Assembly (NCBI GenBank): GCA_016209735.1
Contig: JACQVN010000003.1
Span: forward strand, 1-35,243
DNA from: Candidatus Methylomirabilota bacterium
GTDB lineage: Bacteria; Methylomirabilota; Methylomirabilia; Methylomirabilales; 2-02-FULL-66-22
Reading direction: 5' to 3'
Length of the DNA stretch: 35,243 nt
Every line of letters begins with the position of its first letter. Position 1 is the stretch's first letter. The translations under genes were made by a program, and so were the position numbers. A model generated the notes under the pieces. That model was not told the DNA's origin. It made no database searches and worked only from the letters and a program-made list of their open reading frames with translations. Positions 8,501 through 15,736 of the stretch are shown here, one piece after another.

Positions 8501-8725
8501 ATCATGACCTCCCTAGCGTTTTTCTTCGGTGTCCTGCCGCTGGCCATCGCCTCCGGCGCAGGGGCCGGCGCCATGAATGCCATCGGCACCGCGGTGACCG
8601 GCGGGATGCTCTCGGCCACATTCATCGACCTCTTTTATATCCCGCTGCTCTTTGTGATTGTCTCTCGCCTGTTCAAGGTGGAGCGAGCCGATCCCGCTCT
8701 TCGGCAGCAGCGTGATGAGCACTGA
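5564..8725 (+). CDS. RND multidrug efflux pump, HAE1 family (AcrB/MexB-like)
   Basis: A 1053-aa inner-membrane proton/drug antiporter that would pair with the upstream adaptor. The start ATG 5564 (MLSRFFLDRPVFAWV, the classic HAE1 N-terminus) has GGAG seven bases upstream. The open frame extends to 5489, but only through repeat DNA. The layout is the usual TM1, porter domain, TM2-6, loop, TM7, second porter domain and TM8-12. Proton-relay residues are visible: Asp408-Asp409 in LLVDDAIVVVEN, a Lys in TTKNAILIIQFAQ, and the Arg/Thr region VRFRPVIMTSLAF. GAGAGAMNAIGT near the C-terminus matches the AcrB motif. It is more AcrB-like than the second pump, so the substrate ranges probably differ. 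Actual substrates cannot be told from sequence. Confidence 0.95.
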   Translation: MLSRFFLDRPVFAWVIAIVIMLVGGLAIYNLPISQYPPIAPPSIYIQAFYPGASAETVENSVTQIIEQKMTGLDKMLYLSATSDSAGGARVMLTFAPGTDPDLAWTKVQNKLQLAMASLPEVVQRQGVTVGKATMNYLIIVGLISEDGSMDGNDLRDYAQSNLEKVLARVPGVGEVENFGSQYAMRLWLNPDKLTDYRLTIEDVLAALKSYNVEVSAGQFGGAPAVKGQRLNASIIVQSMLKTPDEFAAVPVRINPDGSIVRIKDVGRAELGTDSYDIEGFHNGRPSAGMAIRQAAGANALDTADAVKAKMAEMSRYFPPGMKVVYPYDTTPFVRVAIGEVVKTLLEAVLLVFLVMWLFMGNFRATLIPTIAVPVVLLGTFAVLSFFGFSINMLTMFAMVLAIGLLVDDAIVVVENVERIMSEEGLSPKEATRKSMEQITSALIGIGLVLSAVFGPMAFFGGSTGVIYRQFSVTIIASMLLSVVVALILTPVLCASLLKPVPAGHEPAENAIWFLRPFFAWFDRVFFRLRDRYVKIVGRSFSQKLRYAVVYVAIVAAVGTVFYRLPTSYVPDEDQGILLAQIMLPTGSTLEQTKQVVFDVQRHFQENEKEAVESCMTVSGIGFSGRAQTNGLVFIKLRDWHLRNRSDLRAKAIAGRATKAFANIRNALVFAFPPPSVIELGMATGFDFQLLDRGGLGHQKLMEARNQLLSLAAKDARLTKVRANGMEDVPEYRVDVNWERAGALGVPITSIHSTLSAAFGSSYVNNFIQGGRVKRVFLQADAPYRMLPKDVEQLYVRNTTGKMVPFSSFASAHWTAGPPRLERFNGFPSMNIQGEPAPRRSSGEAMEAMEEMVAKLPQGIGFEWTGLSYQERMGSSQAPLLYAFSVVVIFLCVAALYESWPIPIANLLMLPLGLFGAALATWSRGMHNDVYFQIGFLTTLGLTTKNAILIIQFAQGRMARGEGLIEATLGAARVRFRPVIMTSLAFFFGVLPLAIASGAGAGAMNAIGTAVTGGMLSATFIDLFYIPLLFVIVSRLFKVERADPALRQQRDEH

Positions 8726-8857
8726 TACAGAAGAAACGTAAGGCGTAAAACGAAAAGCGTCATTGGCGACGGGCCGCGCACCATGCGGGAGGCGACTGAG
8801 CAGGCGGGAAGCGATGGTAGTGACGAATGCCGCTCCGTCACACCCTCGATGTTAACC

Positions 8858-8874
8858 CCCGCGGCCCCCGCGGG
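8858..8874. terminator. GC-rich hairpin after efflux module 1
   Basis: A perfect 7-bp stem, CCCGCGG (8858-8864) with CCGCGGG (8868-8874), and a 3-base loop lie in the 8726-8899 spacer between the first pump and the second promoter. No U-tract follows, so intrinsic termination is only a possibility. The start of the same spacer has a degenerate ACGTAA/GCGTAAAA array. Confidence 0.25.
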
Positions 8875-8899
8875 CGCGAGCCTGTGACCGGAAGAGCGG

Positions 8900-8940
8900 T
8901 TGACCGGGCAAGCGTAGCGTGGTAATTAAGTACTCACTTA
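8900..8940 (+). promoter_or_regulatory. Promoter/operator of tetR and efflux module 2
   Basis: TTGACC (8900-8905), a 17-bp gap, TAATTA (8923-8928) and the palindrome TAAGT-ACTC-ACTTA (8927-8940) precede the intact tetR. The layout is the same as at 3468-3508. The palindrome sits about 22 bp before the GTG start, a typical position for autoregulation by a TetR-family repressor. Because the module 1 copy is unchanged, the single intact regulator could bind both sites. Confidence 0.55.
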
Positions 8941-8962
8941 ATTCATGTCAGGGGGGCACGTC

Positions 8963-9616
8963 GTGGCGGGAAGAGCTGAGGAAGCCATGGATGGGGGGAC
9001 GGGCCCCGCGCGGCGGGTCCGCCTGACCGGGGAGGAGCGGCGCCGGCAGATTATCGAGGCTGCGGCGACCCTGTTCTCGCGCAAGGGGTTCCGCGGGACC
9101 ACCACGCGAGAGATCGCCGAGGCGGTCGGGGTGAGCGAGGCGATGCTCTTCAAGCACTTCGTCACCAAGGAGGAGCTGTACGCCGCTATCATCGAGACCA
9201 AGTCCCACGCGCGGCGGGTGATGGACCCGGCCCTGGCGGCGGCGGAGCGGGAGGACGACGCCGAGGTCCTCCGGACCCTGGCCCGCGAGATGATCGGGCG
9301 GACCCGAACCGATCCCACGCTGATGCGGCTCACCTTCTTCAGCGCCCTGGAAGGACATGCCCTGTCCGATATCATGTTCCGCTCCCGCGTGCAGCAGCTC
9401 GACGACTTCCTCAGCGGCTACTTCGCCAAGCGGGTGGCGGCGGGCGCCTTCCGCCCCGTCGATCCCCTGCAGGCGGCCTGGAATTTCATCGGCATGGTAG
9501 CCTACCATGTCCAACGTTTCGAGCTCTTCAAACAGAAACCGCCCGAACACCTGACCACCGAACGTGCCATCGAGGAGATGGTCCAGTTGTTCCTGAACGG
9601 AGTCCGCCGCGCATGA
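8963..9616 (+). CDS. TetR/AcrR-family transcriptional regulator
   Basis: A 217-aa predicted repressor of the adjacent efflux genes. The N-terminal domain has the family pattern: ERRRQIIEAAATLFSRKG, then TTTREIAEAVGVSEAMLFKHF as the helix-turn-helix (about residues 40-60), then KEELYAAI. The C-terminal ligand-binding and dimerisation domain is more divergent, as usual. I chose GTG 8963 because GGGGGG precedes it and it aligns with the ATG of the pseudogene copy. ATG 8945 is in frame six codons earlier but follows the operator directly with no ribosome site. It is probably cotranscribed with the following adaptor and pump, with repeat element C lying between. The inducer is unknown. Confidence 0.92.
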   Translation: MAGRAEEAMDGGTGPARRVRLTGEERRRQIIEAAATLFSRKGFRGTTTREIAEAVGVSEAMLFKHFVTKEELYAAIIETKSHARRVMDPALAAAEREDDAEVLRTLAREMIGRTRTDPTLMRLTFFSALEGHALSDIMFRSRVQQLDDFLSGYFAKRVAAGAFRPVDPLQAAWNFIGMVAYHVQRFELFKQKPPEHLTTERAIEEMVQLFLNGVRRA

Positions 9617-9640
9617 GATTCCTCGTCCCCGACATTGCAG

Positions 9641-9803
9641 TTTCACCACGGAGACATGGAGGACACAGAGAAAGGCCTGAATCTCTGATGAGAGAACGGA
9701 CATCGTTGTGCGATGGGCGTCCGCATCATTTCGGTGGGTGGACGCCTACGTCTCTGTCCAACCCCCTGCACTCTCCGTGCCCTCCGTGTCTCCGTGGTGA
9801 ACT
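9641..9803. repeat. Inverted-repeat element C (CACCACGGAGACA-type units)
   Basis: The left arm starts TTTCACCACGGAGACATGG (9641-9675); the right arm (about 9769-9803) is its near reverse complement, ending GTGTCTCCGTGGTGAA. About 95 bp of unrelated sequence lie between. It sits between tetR and the second adaptor. The adaptor reading frame is open through it back to 9613, giving a false N-terminal extension. Confidence 0.65.
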
Positions 9804-9834
9804 CACTGGGAGCGTTCATTCTCCGGCCGCAAGG

Positions 9835-11049
9835 ATGTTCCGCGCACTCCTCCTGCTCGCCATGGCCGGGACAGCGCTCCTCGGCTGCTCGCGCGACGGT
9901 CCGGGCGCCGCGGGGGCGACCAAGCCGAAGGAACAGCCCGCCGTCCGCATCACGGCCGCGCCCGTGGAGGCCCGCGCGGTCCAGCGCACGGTGGAGCTGA
10001 CCGGGACGCTCAAGCCCGAAGACGAGGTCACGCTGAGCAACGAGAGTGCCGGCCTGGTCGAGAAGGTGCTGGTGGATCTCGGGGATCGGGTGCAGCCTGG
10101 GCAGGTGCTGGTCCAGCTCGATCCGCGGGAGGCCCAATTCGCCGCGGAGCAGGCCCAGGCCAAACTCGCCGCGGCGCGGAAGGCCGTGGATCGGGCCAAG
10201 GCGGCGCTCAACATGAGCCAGGCCAACGTCGTGCGCCAGCAGGCCACCCTGGAACTGGCCCGGACCAACCGCCAGCGCTTTGAGGAGCTATTCAAGGATG
10301 GCGCCGTCGCGGCGAGCCAGCGCGACGCCGCGGTGACGGAAGCCGAGGTGGCGCAAGCGACGCTGCGACTGGCGGAGGCTCAGGTGGACAGCGACCGCGA
10401 AGCGTTGGCCGCCGCCGAGGCGAACGTGGCGCAGGTCCAGGCCGCCCTGGAGATGGCCACCAAGCGCCGGGGAGACACCGAGATCCGCTCGCCCACGGCG
10501 GGCGAAGTCCAGAAGCGACTGGTCTCCCCGGGCGAGTCGGTGAAGGAGCGGACGCCGCTCCTGGTGATCGTGCGGACCGCCTCCCTCAAGCTCTCCAGCG
10601 AGATCCCCGAGCGGTTCGCTCCCCAGGTGCGCCCGGGGCAGGCCGTCCGGGTGGTGAGCGCCGCATCGCCCGGCAAGATATTCACCGGTAGGGTCACCCG
10701 GATCGCCCCGGCCGTCACCGTGGAAACGCGGAGCTTCGCCATCGAGGCCATGGTGCCCAATGCAGACGGCGCCCTCAAGGCGGGCGCCTTCGCCAAGGCC
10801 GAAGTTCTGGTCCGCCAGGACGCGGGCATCCCGTTCATTCCCGAGGAGGCGGTGGTGAGTCTGGCGGGCATCACCAAGGTCTTCGTGGTGTCGGATGGCA
10901 AGGTGGCCGAACGGGCCGTCCGGCTCGGCCTGCGACAGGACGGGATGGTCGAGGTCCTGGAGGGCACCAGGGCGGGCGAGCAGGTGGCCCGGTCCAATCT
11001 CGGCCAGCTTGCCGAGGGTCGGACGGTGGTGGTGGAGCAGGCGAAGTGA
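9835..11049 (+). CDS. RND efflux periplasmic adaptor (membrane fusion protein), lipoprotein
   Basis: A 404-aa HlyD/AcrA-type adaptor for the pump at 11163. ATG 9835 gives a clean lipoprotein signal (MFRALLLLAMAGTALLGC, Cys18); upstream in-frame starts would put repeat DNA into the protein. The ribosome site is weak (only AAGG next to the start). Visible parts are lipoyl half 1 (TLSNESAGLVEKVLVDLGDR), a long alanine-rich coiled-coil hairpin (about residues 95-215), lipoyl half 2 (DTEIRSPTAGEVQKRLVS), and barrel and membrane-proximal domains (PRLGLRQDGMVEV-like end). The hairpin tract ARTNRQRFEELFKDGAVAAS nearly matches adaptor 1, though the flanking domains differ more. It is expected in the inner-membrane outer leaflet facing the periplasm. 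Confidence 0.92.
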   Translation: MFRALLLLAMAGTALLGCSRDGPGAAGATKPKEQPAVRITAAPVEARAVQRTVELTGTLKPEDEVTLSNESAGLVEKVLVDLGDRVQPGQVLVQLDPREAQFAAEQAQAKLAAARKAVDRAKAALNMSQANVVRQQATLELARTNRQRFEELFKDGAVAASQRDAAVTEAEVAQATLRLAEAQVDSDREALAAAEANVAQVQAALEMATKRRGDTEIRSPTAGEVQKRLVSPGESVKERTPLLVIVRTASLKLSSEIPERFAPQVRPGQAVRVVSAASPGKIFTGRVTRIAPAVTVETRSFAIEAMVPNADGALKAGAFAKAEVLVRQDAGIPFIPEEAVVSLAGITKVFVVSDGKVAERAVRLGLRQDGMVEVLEGTRAGEQVARSNLGQLAEGRTVVVEQAK

Positions 11050-11050
11050 G

Positions 11051-11094
11051 GCGTGAAGCGTGAAACGTTGGACGTTGAACGTTAAACGTAAAAG
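11051..11094. repeat. Heptamer array (AACGTTA-type)
   Basis: Right after the adaptor stop are degenerate tandem units of about 7 bp (GCGTGAA, ACGTTGG, ACGTTGA, ACGTTAA, ACGTAAA). A second phrase repeat of the CACTCAC type follows at about 11115-11140, before the pump start. A 7-bp period is incompatible with coding. The same units recur at 14286, 24105, 25230 and 31715. Confidence 0.6.
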
Positions 11095-11162
11095 AGAAAG
11101 GGAAAACCCTCCTCCACTCACGACTCACCACTCACCCCACGCATCGTCCAGGGGTCATTCGT

Positions 11163-14100
11163 ATGTGGCTTGCCGATCTCTGCATCAAGCGTCCGGTCTT
11201 CGCCACCGTGCTGGTGATGGCGGTGGTGGTCCTGGGCCTCTTTTCCTATCGTGACCTGGGGCTGGACGCCTTCCCGCGCGTGGAGTTCCCCACCGTCACG
11301 GTGACCACCACGCTGGAGGGGGCCACGCCCGAGGAGATGGAGAGCCAGATCACCAAGGTGGTCGAGGAGGCCGTCAACACCATCAGCGGCATCGATGAGC
11401 TGCGCTCGGTGACCAAGGAGGGCATCTCCCAGGTCTTCGTGACGTTCGTCCTGGAGAAGCCGGTGGAGGTGGCGGCCAACGAAGTCCGCGACAAGGTGGC
11501 CGGCATCCTGGCCCGGTTCCCGCCCGGCACCAATCCGCCCCTCATCGAGAAGCTGGACCCGGACGCCACCCCCATCATCGCCATCGTGGTCTCCGGCCAG
11601 CGCTCGGCGCGCGAGATCACCGAGATCGCCGACAAGCGCATCAAGCGGCAGATCGAGACCGTCAACGGGGTGGGGAGCCTCACCTTCGTCGGGGACCGGA
11701 AGCGCGAGATCCAGATCGAGCTGGACGCTGACAAGCTGGCGGCCCAGAACCTCTCGGTGGAGCAGGTCAAGCAGGCCATCCAGCAGCAGAACGCCGAGAT
11801 TCCTGGCGGCAGGATCACCAAGGGGCAGCGGGAGGAGGGGCTCCGGACGCTGGGACGGATCGAGCGGGTGGAGGATTTCAACCGGCTCATCGTCGTGGAC
11901 CGGCCGGGGGCGCCGGTGCGCATCGCGGACATCGGGCGGGCCGTGGACGGCACGGAGGAGCCGCGCACGCTCTCGCGCCTGGACGGGGAGAACGCCGTCT
12001 CGCTCCTGGTCCGGAAACAGTCGGGCACCAACACGGTCCAGGTGGTGGACCGGGTGCGGGCGCGCGTGGCCGAGATCCAGCGGGGATTGCCTCCCGACGT
12101 GAAGGTGACGCTGGTCCGCGACCTGTCGCGCTTCATCCGGCGCTCCATGAAGGAGGTCCAGGAGCACCTGATCCTGGGCGGCGTCCTGGCCAGCATCGTG
12201 GTCCTCTTCTTCATCCGGAATCTCCGGGCGGCCATCATTGCGGCGCTGGCCATACCCACCTCGATCATCGGGACGTTCACGGTGATGAAGTACATGGGCT
12301 TCACCCTCAACAACCAGACCATGCTCGGGCTCACCCTCTCGGTCGGCATCGTGATCGACGACGCCATCGTGGTCCTGGAGAACATCTTCCGCTACATGGA
12401 GGAGGAGGGGGTGGGCGCCATGGAGGCGGCCCGCGAGGCCACGCGGGAGATCGGCCTGGCGGTCATGGCCACCACCTTCTCCCTGGTGGTCATCTTCCTC
12501 CCCGTGGCCTTCATGTCGGGCATCGTCGGCCGCTTCTTCAACAGCTTCGGCCTCACGGCGGCAGTGGCCATCCTGGTCTCCCTCTTCGTCTCCTTCACGC
12601 TGACCCCCAGCCTGAGCTCCCGGTTCCTGAAGGTCCCGACGGGAAAAGCGCATGCGGCCGACCGGACCGGGTCGAAACAGCGGGGCTTCTACGCGGCCCT
12701 GGATCGGGGCTACGACCGGCTGCTGCGCTGGGCCCTGGCCCACCGCAAAACCGTCGTGGCCATCGCCGTGCTGGTGGCGGGTTCGGTCGTGGCCATGCTT
12801 CCCGCCGTGAAGAAGGAATTCTTTCCGGCCGACGATATGAGCGAGTTCGAGGTGGTCATCGAGACGTCTGCCGGCTCCTCGCTGGAGAAGAGCGACGCCA
12901 TCCTCAAAGAGGTGGAGGCGGAGCTCACGCGCCTGCCCGGGGTGCAGCTCCTCTTCACCACCGTCGGCGTGCAGGGGCAGAACGTCACGAACGTGACGGA
13001 CGCCTCGATCTACGTGGGGCTCTCGCATCTGTCCACACGCAAGGAGAGCCAGCAGGAGATCATGCAGATGGCCCGCGAGGCGCTGAAGCGGTTCCCCGAC
13101 CTCCGGGTCAGCGCGCAGCAGGTCAGCCTGATTTCCGGCGGTGGCTTCCGGCAGACGCCGTTCAACCTGGTCCTCCGGGGGCCGGAGCTGGACCGGCTGG
13201 AGCAGTACGCCCAGCAGATCATCGCCAAGCTTCGGACCCACCAGGGCTTCGTGGACCTGGACACCTCGCTCTCGGCGCGCCGGCCCGAGGTCCGGGTGCA
13301 GATCGACAGGAAGAGGGCCTCCGACCTGGGGGTCCGGGTGGCCTCCATCGCGGGGAGTTTGCGTAGCCTGGTGGGTGGCGAGAAGGTGAGCACGTTCCGG
13401 GAGGGGGACGAGCAGTACAACGTTCGCCTGCGCCTGCTCCAGGACTTCCGCGATAGCCCCCGGGTGATCTCCCGGGTGATGGTCCCGGCCGCGGGCGGGC
13501 GATTGGTCCGGCTGGATTCGCTGGTGGAGTTCTCCAGTGGCAAGGCGCCCGGCCAGATCGATCGCTACAACCGCGAGCGGCAGATCACCGTGGTGGCCAA
13601 TCTCTTCGAGAAGCCGCTGGTGGAGGCCATGGAGGAGGGGAATGCCGCCGTCCGCGAGGCGGGGCTCCTGCCCGGCTACTCCTCCAGCTACTTCGGCCAG
13701 GGCAAGTTCGTCGCCGAGGCCGCCGTGAACTTCCTCGTGGCCCTGGCCTTGAGCCTCGCATTCATCTACATGGTGCTGGCCGCCCAGTTCGAGAGCTTCA
13801 TTCACCCGGTCACCATCATGCTCTCGCTGCCGCTGGCCCTGCCGTTCGCGTTGCTCACCCTCTACGCCACGGGGCAGTCACTGAACATCAACAGCATCAT
13901 CGGCATCTTCTTGCTGATGGGGGTGGTGAAGAAGAATTCGATCCTGCAGGTGGACTACACCAACACCTTGCGGGAGCGGGGACGGGACCGCCTCACCGCC
14001 ATCCTGGAGGCCAACCACGCGCGGCTCCGGCCCATCCTGATGACCACGCTGTCCATCGTCTTCGGCATGATTCCCATCGCCTTCGGCCGCGGGGACGGGG

Positions 14101-14294
14101 CGCTGGGCCGGGCCTCCATGGCCACCGTGGTCATCGGCGGCCAGATGCTGTCGCTCCTCCTCACCCTCGTGGCGACCCCGGTCTTCTACTCCCTCTTCGA
14201 CGATCTGGGCGCGCCCCGCTGGTTCGAAGCGCTGGCTCAGGCCCCCGCCAAGGTGTGGGCGCGCTTTGCCTGGGGATGGGGGCGGAGTACGTAA
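11163..14294 (+). CDS. RND efflux pump, HAE1/MdtBC-like
   Basis: A 1043-aa inner-membrane proton-driven exporter paired with the preceding adaptor. It starts at ATG 11163 (MWLADLCIKRPVFATVLVM). It has the usual two halves, each with a TM bundle and a large periplasmic porter domain. Proton-relay features are Asp399-Asp400 (GIVIDDAIVVLEN), Lys-Lys-Asn (GVVKKNSILQVDY) and Arg in HARLRPILMTTLS. The sequence differs strongly from the pump at 5564 and is more like the MdtB/MdtC/CzcA-side HAE1 members (DLGLDAFPRVEFPTVTVTT). The adaptors are therefore much closer to one another than the pumps are. No outer-membrane channel gene follows, so a TolC from elsewhere in the genome is presumably shared. 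Confidence 0.95.
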   Translation: MWLADLCIKRPVFATVLVMAVVVLGLFSYRDLGLDAFPRVEFPTVTVTTTLEGATPEEMESQITKVVEEAVNTISGIDELRSVTKEGISQVFVTFVLEKPVEVAANEVRDKVAGILARFPPGTNPPLIEKLDPDATPIIAIVVSGQRSAREITEIADKRIKRQIETVNGVGSLTFVGDRKREIQIELDADKLAAQNLSVEQVKQAIQQQNAEIPGGRITKGQREEGLRTLGRIERVEDFNRLIVVDRPGAPVRIADIGRAVDGTEEPRTLSRLDGENAVSLLVRKQSGTNTVQVVDRVRARVAEIQRGLPPDVKVTLVRDLSRFIRRSMKEVQEHLILGGVLASIVVLFFIRNLRAAIIAALAIPTSIIGTFTVMKYMGFTLNNQTMLGLTLSVGIVIDDAIVVLENIFRYMEEEGVGAMEAAREATREIGLAVMATTFSLVVIFLPVAFMSGIVGRFFNSFGLTAAVAILVSLFVSFTLTPSLSSRFLKVPTGKAHAADRTGSKQRGFYAALDRGYDRLLRWALAHRKTVVAIAVLVAGSVVAMLPAVKKEFFPADDMSEFEVVIETSAGSSLEKSDAILKEVEAELTRLPGVQLLFTTVGVQGQNVTNVTDASIYVGLSHLSTRKESQQEIMQMAREALKRFPDLRVSAQQVSLISGGGFRQTPFNLVLRGPELDRLEQYAQQIIAKLRTHQGFVDLDTSLSARRPEVRVQIDRKRASDLGVRVASIAGSLRSLVGGEKVSTFREGDEQYNVRLRLLQDFRDSPRVISRVMVPAAGGRLVRLDSLVEFSSGKAPGQIDRYNRERQITVVANLFEKPLVEAMEEGNAAVREAGLLPGYSSSYFGQGKFVAEAAVNFLVALALSLAFIYMVLAAQFESFIHPVTIMLSLPLALPFALLTLYATGQSLNINSIIGIFLLMGVVKKNSILQVDYTNTLRERGRDRLTAILEANHARLRPILMTTLSIVFGMIPIAFGRGDGALGRASMATVVIGGQMLSLLLTLVATPVFYSLFDDLGAPRWFEALAQAPAKVWARFAWGWGRST

Positions 14295-14450
14295 CACGTA
14301 ACACGTAAAACGTGAAACGTAAGGGGCCGGACTTCAGACCTCGGACATCGGACCTTGAACCTCGTACCGCCGTACCGCGGTATCGTCGTACCGCCGAACC
14401 CCCGAACTCTCGAAATCCCGAACCTTGAACCTGAAACCTGAAACCTCCGA
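14286..14450. repeat. Composite short-period repeat block upstream of mraZ
   Basis: A heptamer array (GTAACAC, GTAACAC, GTAAAAC, GTGAAAC) leads into GGGGCCGGAC (14323-14332). Octamers of the CGTACCGC/CGAACCCC type and CTGAAAC heptamers follow. The same order (ACGTT-type array, GGGGCCGGAC, then CTGAACC-type arrays) occurs before ftsQ at 31715-31832. With the AT-rich promoter region it accounts for the roughly 370-bp gene-free stretch before mraZ. Confidence 0.65.
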
Positions 14451-14560
14451 GAGACCCAGTCCTGGGGTGGGATGAAAGGGGGATACCCCGCGGGTGGTGT
14501 CCGAGCGTGTCCGAGTTCGCAAAAAGCGCACAACCCCGCAAAAAATCACAAATAATTCTG

Positions 14561-14588
14561 TTGACAAGGTATCTCCGTCAGGTATATT
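14561..14588 (+). promoter_or_regulatory. Sigma70-like promoter of the dcw cluster
   Basis: A perfect -35 TTGACA (14561-14566), a 16-bp spacer and TATATT (14583-14588) give a strong consensus-like promoter. An A/T-rich stretch (about 14540-14558) lies just upstream and could act as an UP element. Transcription would begin near 14595, just before the MraZ boxes. It is the best promoter in the window and probably drives the whole division cluster. Confidence 0.8.
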
Positions 14589-14602
14589 TTGCCCGCCAAT
14601 GG

Positions 14603-14627
14603 TGGGATAAAGTGGGATGAGATGGGA
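14603..14627 (+). promoter_or_regulatory. MraZ operator: three TGGGA boxes with 10-bp period
   Basis: TGGGA occurs at 14603-14607, 14613-14617 and 14623-14627, each separated by exactly 5 bp. This is the arrangement known for MraZ binding upstream of dcw operons. The boxes lie downstream of the -10, where a bound MraZ ring would block transcription start or escape. They support autoregulation of the cluster by the first gene product. Confidence 0.88.
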
Positions 14628-14668
14628 GACTATCCCACAGCAGACCACAAAGGGGGTCGAGGCGGGCC

Positions 14669-15100
14669 ATGTTCCGGGGGCAGTTCGAGCACGCCATCGA
14701 CGAGAAGGGGCGCCTGAGTATCCCGGCCAGGTTCCGCGACATCCTGCGGGAGGAGCGCGGGCTGGTGCTCACGAGTTTCGACTCCTACATCACCGCCTTT
14801 CCCCTGAAGGTCTGGCACGGCATCGAGGAGCGGATCCGCGCCAATCCCACCTTCAAGCGCGACATGCGCGATTTCCTGCGCCACATCTACTCGCTGGCCG
14901 AGGACGCGGAGATCGATCAGCAGGGGCGAATCCTCATCCCGCAGGCGCTGCGTCAGCGCGTGGGCATCACGCGGGACGTTGTCATCATCGGCGTCATGGA
15001 TCAGATCGAGATCTGGGACAAGGCTCGCTGGGAAACCAAGGTGGCCGCCGCGCCCTCCTTCGAGGAATTGACGGCAAAGCTGGGCGAACTCGGGGTGTGA
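14669..15100 (+). CDS. mraZ: Transcriptional regulator MraZ
   Basis: This 143-aa protein has two AbrB-like halves, the MraZ hallmark: FRGQFEHAIDEKGRLSIPARFRD near the N-terminus and EIDQQGRILIPQALRQRVGI in the second half. MraZ forms ring oligomers that bind TGGGA repeats upstream of its own operon and repress it. Three such boxes lie 40-65 bp upstream of the start. ATG 14669 follows AGGCGGGCC. As in most bacteria it is the first gene of the dcw cluster, though here two extra small genes separate it from rsmH. Confidence 0.97.
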   Translation: MFRGQFEHAIDEKGRLSIPARFRDILREERGLVLTSFDSYITAFPLKVWHGIEERIRANPTFKRDMRDFLRHIYSLAEDAEIDQQGRILIPQALRQRVGITRDVVIIGVMDQIEIWDKARWETKVAAAPSFEELTAKLGELGV

Positions 15101-15150
15101 TGGGTCCCACCGTGGGGGCGGCTCCGGCGGGTGTGCGACGAGGGGGAGCC

Positions 15151-15321
15151 ATGCGGAAAGAGGAGCGAGGGAATCAGGAGTTGGGCACGCGACGGGTCGA
15201 GGAGCCTCCGGCTCCGCCCCCGCGCCCGGAGCGCCCTCCGGCGCAGATGCGACTCTTCCCGGAGGTCACCGCGGTCCTGCGGCTCGATCCGAATCGGCTG
15301 CGCCGGATCGCCTATCTGTAG
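15151..15321 (+). CDS. Small proline/arginine-rich protein of unknown function
   Basis: A 56-aa ORF between mraZ and the STAS gene. The ATG at 15151 has a good ribosome site (GAGGGGGA, 3-4 bases upstream). The stop TAG lies against the GGAGGAG of the next gene, so the two are likely coupled. It is charged at the start (MRKEERGNQELG), proline-rich in the middle (PPAPPPRPERPP), and ends with a more regular segment (MRLFPEVTAVLRLDPNRLRR). I do not recognise the family. It fits the gap exactly, which favours a real gene, but a leader or chance ORF is possible. Confidence 0.5.
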   Translation: MRKEERGNQELGTRRVEEPPAPPPRPERPPAQMRLFPEVTAVLRLDPNRLRRIAYL

Positions 15322-15330
15322 GAGGAGAGC

Positions 15331-15702
15331 ATGCACGTCCGATGGTCGGCGCAACACAAAGTCGCCGTGATCGACCCAGAGGGCGACCTCGGCATCCGGA
15401 CCATGGTGGAGCTGAAGCAAGCCGTCGGAAGCCTCCTCGAGGATGGCTGCCGGACGCTGATCGTGGACTGTGGAGGCGTGACGCAGTTGGAGGCCATGAG
15501 TCTGGGGGTGCTCCTGGAACGGCTGTGCCGCGCCCGAGAGGTCGGAGGGACCCTGGCCTTGGCCGGACTGAATCCGGAGTTGATGCAGCGTCTGAACGTG
15601 CTGCGGGTCCTGTCGCTGTTCCCGAGCTACGACTCCATCCCGGCGGCCCTGCAGGACATGGTGGCCGCGCCGACGGATGTCGCGGCGTCCTTGGCCGCGT
15701 GA
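15331..15702 (+). CDS. STAS-domain protein (anti-sigma factor antagonist-like)
   Basis: A 123-aa single-domain STAS protein (VAVIDPEGDLGIRTMVELKQ, then CRTLIVDCGGVTQLEAMSLG). In SpoIIAA/RsbV-type antagonists a serine in the MDSSGLG motif is phosphorylated by an anti-sigma kinase. The equivalent stretch here is LEAMSLG (residues 53-59), with Ala55 and Met56 at the two serine positions. Ser57 falls where glycine normally is, so canonical phospho-switching looks lost. GGAGGAG lies six bases before ATG 15331. The gene sits between mraZ and rsmH, an unusual place, and could link a partner-switching or scaffolding function to division. No kinase partner is encoded nearby. Confidence 0.85.
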   Translation: MHVRWSAQHKVAVIDPEGDLGIRTMVELKQAVGSLLEDGCRTLIVDCGGVTQLEAMSLGVLLERLCRAREVGGTLALAGLNPELMQRLNVLRVLSLFPSYDSIPAALQDMVAAPTDVAASLAA

Positions 15703-15736
15703 GGAGGCGCGGCCGGCTCCCGGCAGTCGCGCCGCC

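Noticed and set aside
9613-9834. 74-residue N-terminal extension of the second adaptor
   Set aside because: It reads through inverted-repeat element C; the lipoprotein signal starts at ATG 9835.
11118-13805. 895-codon open frame on the minus strand
   Set aside because: It is antisense to the RND pump at 11163-14294, whose motifs are unmistakable; the minus frame is His/Gly/Asp-rich with no recognisable domain. A typical GC-rich shadow.
15331-15702. Calling the STAS gene spoIIAA or rsbV
   Set aside because: The phospho-serine motif is not preserved and no anti-sigma kinase or sigma factor gene is adjacent, so a specific name is not justified.
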